Shown piece by piece: positions 11,801 to 22,732 of a DNA stretch of 64,000 bases. Position 1 is the first letter of the stretch. Every line of letters begins with the position of its first letter. The stretch is from Impatiens glandulifera (taxonomy: Eukaryota; Streptophyta; Magnoliopsida; Ericales; Balsaminaceae). A program made the position numbers and the translations under genes. The stretch lies in the NCBI RefSeq assembly GCF_907164915.1, contig NC_061862.1, forward strand, positions 30,882,628-30,946,627, given 5' to 3'. The notes below the pieces were generated by a model, which was given only the letters and a program-made list of their open reading frames with translations, did no database searches and was not told the DNA's origin.

Positions 11801-14800
11801 GAAGACAAGAATGTGAGGACGTGATGTCTGTGTCTCATTCGAAGAGAGTAAGGTGAGACTTGGGACTTGTCCGTTGAACGAGAGACTGTATCCTTATCTT
11901 CGCCATATTTACCTGAAATAAACCCTAATTTTTCAACAACTGTCAATTATTCAGCAACCACACCCACGTAACAAAACAGAACAAAACAAAGAATTCTCTT
12001 TCAAAGGGTGAAAAGATCATTCATTAAACAAATATGGTTAGTGGGAGAAAAAATCTAGTCATAAATTTTGTGTTAGAATCAACATTTATTTTAGTTCATA
12101 CTTCTTAATTATAAACATTATGAATTTGGATTCTTTTCTTTATAGCTTTTTTTTTTTGTTTGATTTTGTAAAATTTGTCATAACTTAATTTGTATGGTTT
12201 ATTTGTGTGACATCAGTTTACGGTTAGTTCGATTCTATCAGTTTTATATTCACTAAAAAGTGCTACATGTACAAAAGAGAAAAAAAAATCAACAAATGAG
12301 AAAGAAGATATTTCACTTTATTGTATATATAGGTGTGGAGTAAGATACATGCAATGTTTATACTGGTAGGATCGAATTAACCTCTGTTTAGATTAAACAT
12401 ATGATCTTTACATGTTGGATTTTCTATAAAACTAAGACCCATAAAAATTACATATACATTGGACTAATCATATCCTACCAATACAAAATAAGTTGTGAAA
12501 TATGATTTATTGAAGCATTATATAGCTTCTATGTTTTGTTTTTGGTATTTTTATTTTGGTTGCTCCTCTAACAATGCTCATTAATTTCTCTCAATTATGT
12601 TAACATATAACTTGTCCGCTCTTGAGTTGGCTTATGTTTCAACCCATAATATTACCAATGAAAAAAATTGTTATAAAATTAATCAACCAAAAAAAGAAAA
12701 TGAACTCTCAAAGAGCCTTAACATAAATGTTTCTTGTTTTTTAAGCTGTTCTCGAATTTCAATCTACAACTCAAGCTTTTGAACGAGTTCATATTAACTT
12801 GAAATTTGAAATCCATGACAATATATGTTTATATGTTTCAAATGTGTCTTAATTTTATTGTGTATAATAAATAAAGTGAAAATATTTATAACATTCGAAT
12901 TTCATTATAAAGCTTCAATCATATTACATCTAAACTTTATTGCATCATTTAAAGGGTTTATAACCATACTAAAACTTTCCGACAATCACAGTTCCACTCA
13001 AATAAAATCAAAACAAACCCCCCTCACAATGAGTTTTCTCATTATTATTTTTGAATGATAAAATGTATTCACTAATTTGTAGTCAACCAAAAATTTGTTA
13101 GTAATCATGGTAGAACATTTAAACACAAACATTCTAATACCATTGATATTATAATTGTCATGACATAATCAACTTAGACAAAAAAAAATATATATATATA
13201 AAATTAACTCATTATAAATAAAATATGTCTTTGAAAGTTGGAAAGACTATTATATGATAACCAAATATAAATATAAAAATATTATTTATATTTAATCATT
13301 TTTTGTATAAAGGATTTAATTGATTGAATGAGGAATTATTTAAAAATAATTGTAAATATGTCACATCAAATTACACCTTTTCAATTTGGTTGTTTAATTT
13401 TTGGTGAGGAATATTGTGGTTTTTTATTTATTAAGTTCCATAACTTTATTCCTTTCATTCCATTTCTTCAATTGAATTTCATTCTTTACATAGAATTTGA
13501 TATATATGTAATTGCAAATAGAAATATGTCGACAGATTTTGAGAGACAAAAATATCTGTCCTTTTCAAGCCATATATATAAATTTGACTATTTTCTTGTC
13601 TTGCAGTATTTTTGCTATCTACTTCATTATAATAATCAATCCATTAATTTATTATAATTAATTTTCATTCAAATATAACTCTATTTGTTTTGTTTGGTTC
13701 TTTAAATGAAATATATAATAAGTAATAAATAAAGTTTAAGAAAATATGAAAGAATTAATATTTAAGTATTTTGGTACCCAAGCTTGCTTGATCGAGCTTC
13801 ATAATTAATCATAAGCTACCCACGTCTGCAATGAAACTAGTGATTAAATGGGTACTATTAATTAATCAGACTCTAAAAGTTTATTAAAAATAATATTTTC
13901 AAATAATCTGAGCTTATATAAAACATTTCATTTTTTTATTTTTTACATTTAAATATGAACTATGAATTAAGTAGATTAGATTAGACTCTCAAAGTCCGTG
14001 ATTTCAACCTTCTATTGCTGATCCAACACGCTCCACGCTATCCAAGACAATATTATATATATCATTTACAGTAATTATTTTGTTCTTTTTTTAATTCATA
14101 AATTTGTAATAATTAAAAATTAATATATTTACGTTAGACGATTAAAATTATTTAATAGAATAAATATTGTGGAATCCTAAATTAATTCCAATATAAATAA
14201 TAAATAAATAGTGTCGGTGACTGGTCAAACACGGAGTTTGAGTTTGCCTTCAATTAACCTTGCTAATGATCGATTCTTCTGTCCCAAACCAAAAAAAATA
14301 TATAATAATATCTAAATTCATAATAATTTATTTACATGACGTACAATGAGTTATTTTTCTCGATAAATAAATAGATTTTATGAGTTTTTTCTTAATTTAT
14401 TGTTTTTTTTATAATTTAATATAGATATTAAAATATAATTTATAGCACATGAGTCATTATAACACTATTCAGTATTTATATTTCGGCGTGGCGCCGTTGC
14501 CTTCACGATCACTTTCTCTAGTGTTAGGCAGAAAACCCCAATTGTTACATTTATTTATATATTTATTTACATTATTGACCACGAAAATTGTGCATTAGCA
14601 AAACTACAAATTAATAAATCCATAATATTTATTTAACTCAATCTCTTCTTCTAGCTGTCAATTTAATTTAATTAAATCTAATCATCAATTTCTTAAATAA
14701 ACTAAACCCTAAACCAAACCATATGTATTCAAGAAACTAAAATTTTTTGAATAATTTTGTTGTATTTTTTATTTATTTTGTAATATAAAAATTAAACATG

Positions 14801-15060
14801 AATTGATAGTTAAGGATGAATAAAAATAAATATTTCAACAGATCGATGTAATTGTTTTTGTTTCCCCTCCTAGGTGGGTTGTGGGTTTTATCTACGAGTC
14901 GGATTCGGGTCAACCCGGATCAGATAACAGCATTCAGCAATCCACTTTTCAGCGGCGATCAACTGAATCAATGCACCTTAAAGATCCGACCTTGGACTTC
15001 TCTCGGTCGCAGTATTTGTTTCAAAAGAACCCTAAAGATCCGAGTTTCCTTGCCTGCCCC
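11800..15060. other. AT-rich intergenic region
   Basis: About 3.2 kb without a recognised gene, RNA or transposon end. Features are poly-A/T tracts, a TA run near 13190 and a small GC-rich island (GGCGTGGCGCCGTTGCC) at about 14486. A higher-GC stretch at 14870-15060 could be leader of the next gene; its two open frames match nothing I recognise. Confidence 0.5.
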
Positions 15061-15077
15061 ATATACTAAAAGGAGGG

Positions 15078-15101
15078 GAAAACCCTAAACAATCCCGCCA
15101 A
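15078..15101 (+). promoter_or_regulatory. Telo-box and E2F-like site before thymidylate kinase
   Basis: AAAACCCTAAAC (a telo-box, AAACCCTA core) at about 15079-15090 is followed by CCCGCCAA at 15094-15101, which on the minus strand reads TTGGCGGG, one base from the TTTSSCGS E2F consensus. Both words are frequent in plant S-phase promoters. They lie 80-105 bp before the ATG. Confidence 0.5.
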
Positions 15102-15182
15102 CATATTCAAATCTTCACTACCTTTTGGTCGCGACATCATCCATTAGGCTGAAATTTCTCATTTTTATCTCATGTCCTGGTT

Positions 15183-16555
15183 ATGTTATTGAAACCAACA
15201 ATCCCGTGTTCTTTGTCTGCGATCTCACCGCTCACGAGGGTTTATCGATTCTTCTCTACTACTAGGAAATCAGGATCTCCTTTGGAGTTTCCTTGTAGTT
15301 GTTCATTAAGACCAATCCACATGGAAAGTAACAACAGCCAAAGCAGAGACTCCAGAGGAGCTCTGATCGTATTAGAAGGCTTGGATAGGAGTGGAAAGAC
15401 TTCTCTGTCCAGCAATTTGTTCTCACATCTTGAAGGTTTGGGACACTCTGTTGAATCATGGAGGTTTCCTGATAGAAATACGGTTGTTGGTCAAATGATA
15501 TCTTCTTACCTTAGTAATGAATCACAATTGGATGATCATACAATTCACCTCCTGTTCAGTGCAAATCGATGGGAGAAAAGGTATAGATTTTGGGTTTGAT
15601 TAAATGTATTGTTTTACATGTCTAGGGTTTCTATTATCAATTACTGTATTGCAGACAACTGATGGAGGCTAAACTTAAAAGTGGAACTACCCTTATTGTG
15701 GATCGATATTCATACTCTGGTGTGGCTTTTTCATCTGCTAAAGGGTTTGATATGAGTTGGTGCAAGGTTAGTTGATGATTTTTTACAAATACCCAAATAG
15801 ATTTGTATTTGTTTCTGTAAACTTCACTCATTGGGATCTCAATTTGCCACAATTTTATAACATATGATCTTGTATTGTATCTGTTTCTCAAAAGAAATTG
15901 GTGGGTTTTTTCAAGTGAGAAAAAAACCTGACCTTTTATTCATTCAGGCACCGGATGTAGGTTTGCTGGCACCGGATGTGGTATTATACCTTCAAATACC
16001 TCCTGAGGTACAACATTTGGTTGATTTGTTTACTAGTTTTCATTCTTATAAGCCATTTTAGGAACAAAATATGTTGCAACTTTGATATATATGATGATGT
16101 ATGAAAAGGAGATCATCTGTTTAATGTAAATGAGAAAGCATTGTTTGGTGGATGGATTGCTGTCTTTTTTTTTCTTTGTCATAAAAACGTAAACACCCAA
16201 CAATTAAACACATGAAAAGAAGTAACTGATTCGTCTGGGATTGCCAGAAAGCTGCTGAAAGAGGAGGTTATGGAAACGAGAGATACGAGCAGCTTGAGTT
16301 TCAGAGGAAAGTTGCATCAGTTTACGATATCCTCCAAGATTCATCTTGGAAGGTATGAATACGATGCATGAAAAGATTGTTAGATCTTATTTGTTTTCTA
16401 GCTATAGTTTCTTGAATTTTCTGGTGGCATATTTCCAGATCATAGATGCATGCCTGCCCATGGAAGACGTTGAGAAGCAGGCCAGAAAGATTGTAGTCGA
16501 CACCATATCAGATTGCCGAAAGGGAAAGATCCTTTCCTCGCTTTGGCCATGTTAG
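15183..16555 (+). CDS. ZEU1: Thymidylate kinase (dTMP kinase), organelle-targeted form
   Basis: Five exons (15183-15580, 15655-15766, 15948-16007, 16248-16352, 16439-16555) join in frame to 263 residues. It phosphorylates dTMP to dTDP with ATP, an essential step of dTTP supply. The P-loop is GLDRSGKTS (residues 66-74), the nucleotide-binding DRYSYSG starts at residue 149, and the lid is [11 protein letters not shown] (194-204). Residues 1-46 are a Ser/Arg-rich, acid-poor targeting-like extension ([13 protein letters not shown]); Met47 (15321), just before the kinase domain, would give a cytosolic/nuclear form. A dual product is known for Arabidopsis ZEUS1 thymidylate kinase. Key residues look intact. 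Confidence 0.94.
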
Positions 16556-17500
16556 AATTCTCTTCTTGATGAAATTTGTAACATTATTATGTTATTTTTT
16601 TTGTTTGAATCAAGGTTATTATTAGTATGAATACAATCACGGCTTACAACATGAGCTTGTATGAAGTAGTTTATTTGGGATTTTACCCAGTTAACAATTT
16701 TATTTTATAAAATTTGTTTAATTGACAATACGATATTGAATTATTTTGTTTTATCATTGAGTTGTGAGTCTTCATTAATATATAGTTTCAAATAAATGTA
16801 ATTTAAGTATATTTTTATATTAAAATTTTTGTAAGTTAAAAAAAAATTTAAGTTATTTTGTTTGAGAATCACTCACATATTTTTTTTATAAGTTAAATTA
16901 TTAATTAAAATATTATATATATATATATATTATATATTAATATCATTATCATGTGAAATTTTTTACTAAATAATTTAATTTTTCATAAAACAAGGTAATA
17001 TTATAAAAATTCAATAGATTATTTTACCCAAAACTTTTTCCTCTTAAAGTTACTTGCAACTTTTGATATCCAAATTTAAGAGGAGTGATACAGAAAAGAA
17101 ATTTGGTGAGGGGATACTTGCATCACCTTCAGAAAAATGTAAAAATGGGAGGAAAGAGAGAAAATGTAAAAATGAGAGGAAGAGAGAAAAAAGAGAAATT
17201 ATTTGATTTTTTCAGCGAATAAGATTATGTCAAGTCATTTTCTTACCAAATTCTCTCACCTAATCATTTCTCATTTATTAATAACTTAAATACTTATTTT
17301 CAAGATCTAAATTTTGTTTTAGTAATTAGAAAGGAAATGAAAAGTTAACCTTTACGAGATTTATTGGAAAGAAATATTCTTAAACATTTGAAAATTTTAT
17401 AAATAATATAATAAATTTTTAAGTAATAATTTTATGTATAATTAATTTTCTGAAAAAAAATAAAAATAAGAAGGTCAAAATTTCAACAAGACTTCCCAGG
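16556..17500. other. AT-rich spacer between thymidylate kinase and GNAT-BRCT genes
   Basis: Holds the probable 3' UTR of thymidylate kinase and a TA microsatellite at about 16914-16940. A GAGAGGA-rich patch lies at 17140-17195. No gene is seen. Confidence 0.5.
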
Positions 17501-17504
17501 CAAG

Positions 17505-17512
17505 TTTGGCGC
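17505..17512 (+). promoter_or_regulatory. E2F site TTTGGCGC (distal)
   Basis: Exact match to the plant E2F consensus TTTSGCGC, 100 bp before the GNAT-BRCT start codon. A related CCCGCGCC lies 20 bp downstream. Expected role: S-phase/DNA-damage-linked expression through E2F-DP. Confidence 0.65.
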
Positions 17513-17593
17513 GTAAGAGTTAAATTTTTACCCGCGCCTAATAAATAGTATTTTTTTCAGTCATCCAATCGTCTTCAGAACTGAACCACATTT

Positions 17594-17601
17594 GCGCCAA
17601 A
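17594..17601 (-). promoter_or_regulatory. E2F site TTTGGCGC (proximal, opposite strand)
   Basis: Plus strand GCGCCAAA is the reverse complement of TTTGGCGC. It lies 11 bp before the ATG, probably in the leader, and forms an inverted pair with the site at 17505. Confidence 0.65.
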
Positions 17602-17611
17602 GAAAGGATCG

Positions 17612-20600
17612 ATGTTACCGCCTTTTTCCATTGGTAAACCTAAATCATGATACACTATAAGCAGAAATCTCCGATTCTAACTCCAGATTGTTTGCAAATC
17701 TTAGGTAATTGCAAGGTGCTTGTCGATGCAAAGAAATACAACCTCCTTTCAAGCAAGAATGGACTTGAAATCTCTCTTTCCCAAGCCGGAACCGTCAAGA
17801 TTTCTGGTGCTTATCATGTCTTCTTTCAATAATTTTGTTTTTGTATTTTTCGTTTATGAAAAAGGAGTTTATGCAAATGTATGCTTATTTTCTCTCTTGC
17901 AGAAGTAGATGGTATTGATAAATCGATCAATGATAATCAGAATATGCCAGCCAAGGAAACAGGTAGTTTATTGCGTTTGAGATTGTTGCAATGAGAATGA
18001 TCCAATTATTTAAAACAGCTAGTGACAAGATAATTTAAGTGTTATTTAATTTCCTTAAAAACATTGCAATTGTATGAGTGCTTTAATTTAAATATGAGAA
18101 ACAATTACTATAATTGATATTGATATATGTTAGAATTTTAATTTTAATATGTCACTGTTGTTCTCATAATCTGCATTCATTTTGGTTCAGGAGAGTTCTA
18201 TTTTGTGCTTCTAAATCCGAAAGATCTTGATAGCCAAACCAGGTCTCAACTGCTGGTAATTCCTTTCTTTTTTTGGGTCCAAAAGACAGACTTAATTTCA
18301 TAGAATTAGATCATTACATGTAATTTTCCTTTCTATGTAAAAGTTATGAGAAGGCTACAAAGCCCAGCCATGAACCAGCTCACTGGCAACTGAGCTTTGC
18401 TCTTTGATGGGAAACTTAATTTGCCTCTCTATGTACAAAAGATAATAAAGGGTTTCCTCTCAAGCAAATGAGAACAGTGCTATTTAGGTGTAGGTTTGGT
18501 AGTTTGGAAGCAGATAAATTGGTAGAGAAGATGGTGTATTAGGTAAACTAAGTTTTGAATGTTGAATACCGAATTTAAGTGTCGAATTAGAAGAAGTGTG
18601 TATGTAAGTTGATTCGATAAAACATGAAACAAAATTTAATTGGAATTTGCAATATTTTCTTGGTCACAATTCTCTAATGAGAGATAAGATTTACTGCTTC
18701 TTCTTGTGACAAACTTCCACATTTTATCTTTTCTACCTATTTATCTTTAATTGCTTCATTTCTTGTGTTTCTTGTGATGCTTCAGGATGTGTTTGAATTA
18801 TACACAAAGGAGCTACCTGCAATGAAGTTTGCTGCAAATACTGGAAAACAATCAATGTTCCTGGAAAGATGTGTAATGAAGGGGTAAAATAATTAGTTCA
18901 TTACTATCCATGTCCCGCACTTCCATTTAGTTTTAGTTTGATTCTGGCATATGCTCTTCTATGCCAACATTATCCAGTAAGTATTGCACTATTTATTTGC
19001 AGTAAGTATTGCACGCTGCTTCTAAAATCCAGGCTTGAGAAAGACCCCAGGAAGGTAAGCTTGCATTTCCTGAATTTACCTAATTTGAGAATACTATATT
19101 TTGTCTATTTTCCCTCTATTTATTCTAGATTGGTAATATATGTTGTGGAACAACTCTGTAACTCTCTGTGTGTATATGTAGTTTTCAATGATTTTTTCCT
19201 GTGACTAGATACTGTTTCACTCCTCAAATTGACTTTACACTCGATTTTTTTCCTCTTTCACCAGGTTATTGGTGCAATTACGTACCAAATAATCCCTGTC
19301 GACACACAATATGCTGAGGTTCCCCTTGCTGCTGTTAATTCATTCTACCAACAAAAGGTTATTTGTATGCACTAAATATTTTTTCTAGAATTTTATTTCA
19401 ATTCAACAAAAGATAGACATAATGTATGCTCTAAATATCTTTTACATCAAATGATTGATTACCCATTCAAAGTAATTTACGTGACGGACTATTTTTAACA
19501 GAGTATATCGTTTCAATTTTTATGGTCTTTCCTTTATGTGTAGGGAAATCTATTGAATTCAATTCAGATTATGTATGTACACACAATTAGAACATGATAT
19601 GGAATTTAACAGACTTGGACTTGGTTATGCCAAGGATGGTGGACGGTTCTTAATAGGATGGTTTTGAGATCATCCAAAACTAATTGTGACAAAAATGAAA
19701 TGTGATTCCAATGGTTATTATGTTGTTAGTTTGATAAGGAAGGAATAGATTAATACTTGAGAAGGAGATTTTCACCTCTCAGATAAGGACTCAATTGTGA
19801 AGCATATTTATAGTGATGCAATAGGGTATTGGAACTTTCCTTGGGATATTATTGTTTAAATTCTTTTGTGTTGAGATAGTACTGCTTGTGTTTTATCTTT
19901 TATCTATTTGTTACTCTATTTTTTAGTTCATTTGAGGTCATTTTTAGTGACATTTACTTTCTTTTATATAAGATAGTAGTTATCTGGGCAAGTTCCACTT
20001 CCAATGTAATTGAAGTTTGGTTTTGGTCTGTTCCGTGTGAAAGATTTCTCTTTGTACCTAACTAACATAACTTTTGGAACTTTCAGGGACTTGGTCGCCT
20101 CCTGTGTGGGGAACTAAAGAATAGACTCCATGGTGTTGGTATTCGCAATATATTTTGCTGGGGAGACAAAGAATCTGAAGGATTTTGGCATAAACAGGTA
20201 TTCCTAGAGTAGAAGTCAGTTATATGATCAGAAAAGAACTGAATTATCTAATAAACCAGGATACAGCTAGCTCTCATTAACTGAACTGGCATTATCTTGT
20301 AGCAAAGATAGAACCTTTAACCCTATTTTTTTATTAGCTTTCTCTTACAGTACATATATTAGGGTTTTATGGCAACCATTTGAGGATATATGGCAACAAC
20401 TAACAATTCAGGATGCTACAAGATTGGTGTTAAATCTACAGATTTGGTTATTTGGATTTCCTGTTGTAGCTTAAGAATATTGTAAATTAACAAAAATAAA
20501 ATTGTTAAAATTATCTGTTATGTAATTGAAAGACTATTAATATGCAGGGGTTTGTATCAATAGGGGAGGTCAACGGCAAGGGTAAAGCTTGCAGGCTACC

Positions 20601-22410
20601 TATTAAAACCAGCATACGCAAGGCATTGTGCTTTCTTGGTGGCTCTACCCTCATGGTCTCAAGTCTTAATACAAAAAATTCAGGTACCGTTAAGCAACAA
20701 AATTGGCTTTTTATATTTTATCCATTATCACTGACATCTTCAACTGTCAGAACACAGGTCATAAGTGGCTCCTTAATTCCCAATAACTTCTAACAAATTT
20801 ATCTGTTTAATTATTGTTATTTTGCTGCAATTTTGACAGGGATTTACTGCATTATAATTGTTTTTGTTGATATGTTTTCAGATAAAAACAAAAAATTAAC
20901 AATAAGTGTTTCCAAATGATTTCATGTACATATCTTGTTTACCAGTGGTACTATTGAAATCTTTGAGTTTTCTGTTTATTTACCTTAGTCTACTATGTTG
21001 TGAAGGTTCTGAGCAAGGAATTAATCTTTCTGAGGATGTGGAAGCCAGCAACATGCCTCAAGATTTACGAGCTGCTGAAATGGTTGCTGATACCGACCTA
21101 CAAGATTCTCCTTGTTCTTCATTGAATAAAAAGAAGAGGGGTTGGGTGACATGTACATCTTTAAAATCGAAAAAAGTGAAGGCCATCAGTAGTCATCAAA
21201 CTGATTCTCATCCTAAAGATGTTTTTCTGGAAGATCTTACAAACAACTATTCTTTTGATGAAAACCCTGCAGAAATTTCAAAGAATATGCATTTGATTGA
21301 ACCAAATTCTGGATATTCTTCAAAGGATGGTTCTTCTGAAAAGAGAAGCCATGAATGTACACCAATGCATGTTGTACAGAAAGATCATTGCAGGAAGGAG
21401 CTTCAAGCTGGAGGTGAAAGCTGTAGGATCATGTTAATGAATATAGCTGATGATGAAAAGAAGTCAAGACTGACCAAGGTTTTTGCTGCTTCCTATTTAA
21501 ATTGTCTTTGAAAGATTTGAAAAATACCTGGCTTGCTATAATGGTTGCTGATAGTATTTTTAGTTGATGATTTATGATTTATTTGACTAATAATTTTTCT
21601 TCTTCTTCTGCCATTGAAATGAAATAGATAATTGAAGACCTCGGTGGAGTTGTCACAATGGATGGAAGTGTAAGCACGCATGTTGTCACGGGAAAAGTGA
21701 GAAGAACTTTGAATTTTTGCACCGCTCTTTGTTCCGGGTTAGTTCTTCAAGACCTTTACTTAGTTTGGCATATCCTATGATCATTTTAATATGTTAATTT
21801 GAATATTTTACCTTTGACCAGATCCTGGATAGTTTCGCCCAGTTGGCTGAAACAATGTTGTAGGGAAGGGAAATTTGTGGGTGAGTTCATAGTTAAAATT
21901 TTCCAATAATATCTCAAAATGATTGATTATTTACTCACATTGTTAAAGTAATTCACAGATGAAATGCCTTATGTTTTAAAAGACGACGAATATGAGCTGA
22001 AGTATAAGATTGAGTTAAGAGCTGCTATTCTGAGAGCTAAAAATGAACATCCAAGAGCTCTTCTTAAAGGCTATAGTATATGTTTCGTAGCCCATATTCA
22101 ACCTCCCTTGAAAACTCTAGCTGCAATTGCCATTTCCGCTGGTGGAAATGTAAGTTAAGTTCATATAATTGATCATTCTGTTTTGGTTGATTGATAATGT
22201 TATTGATGATGGGTAAAATAGGTAATTAATGGAGTTGAAGAAGCCGAAGATGTTTCGAAGACGATAATGGTGGCGTGTGAAGAGGATAGCGGAGACGCCA
22301 TAGCTGCAGCATTGGAAGGGATGTGGACTTTTGGTAGTGAATGGTTCTTAGATTGCATCATGAAGCAGGAACTTGATTTTGATGCTCTCCAGTTTGTAGA
22401 ATCCCTGTAA
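17612..22410 (+). CDS. GNAT acetyltransferase domain fused to tandem BRCT domains
   Basis: Fourteen exons join in frame to 586 residues: 17612-17633, 17705-17806, 17903-17962, 18191-18255, 18786-18883, 19003-19054, 19265-19357, 20087-20197, 20548-20683, 21006-21478, 21628-21737, 21822-21880, 21959-22149, 22222-22410. Residues about 62-235 form a GNAT-type fold: VIGAITYQIIPVD, the acetyl-CoA loop QQKGLGRLL (162-170) and FWHKQGF. A linker holds basic KKKR (288-291) and KSKKVK (300-305), likely nuclear import signals. BRCT1 (about 385-480) has DLGGVV, HVVTGKVRRTL and the W-xxx-C of SWLKQC; BRCT2 (about 498-586) has AGGNV and EWFLDC. Tandem BRCTs usually read phosphoserine, so a chromatin or DNA-damage role is inferred. 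Plants have unnamed BRCT DNA-repair proteins of this kind; substrate unknown. Splice joins are inferred. Confidence 0.88.
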
Positions 22411-22601
22411 ATTGTTTATATGTTTATTCTAAGTTATAACAATAACAATAGCAATAAATGTTTGTAACATATTGTGTTTATTGTTATATATTTTGCATTT
22501 TGGAAAATTTGTATTTAAAAATTAAACAGTCAACGTGGAGTCAACTTTTAATGCAGCGCCACGTAGGCAATAGGGGGCCCACATATGACAAGTCCCTTAC
22601 A

Positions 22602-22620
22602 CGTGGACTGACCTCATTGG
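22602..22620 (-). promoter_or_regulatory. ER stress response element (ERSE)
   Basis: Plus strand CGTGG, nine bases, ATTGG; the complement is exactly CCAAT-N9-CCACG, the ERSE-I consensus bound by NF-Y with bZIP/ATF6-type factors (bZIP28 in plants). It lies 113-131 bp before the ALG7 ATG. Two further ACGT cores (22524-22532 and 22556-22565) flank it. Confidence 0.7.
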
Positions 22621-22732
22621 CGAACCACTTCTCATCAACTTTCCATCTCTCCAAATAGAGGTTTGGAAACACAAAGAGTGAGAGAGAACGGCCAGGACAG
22701 GGGAAGAAGAAGAAGAAGAAGGAAAAGACGCC

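Noticed and set aside
14852..15088. Two overlapping frames upstream of thymidylate kinase
   Set aside because: No recognised domain and no splice link to the kinase frame; kept only as possible leader.
20906..21005. Upstream start of the 201-codon frame
   Set aside because: Codons before 21006 are intron; frame and an acceptor AG fix exon 10 at 21006.
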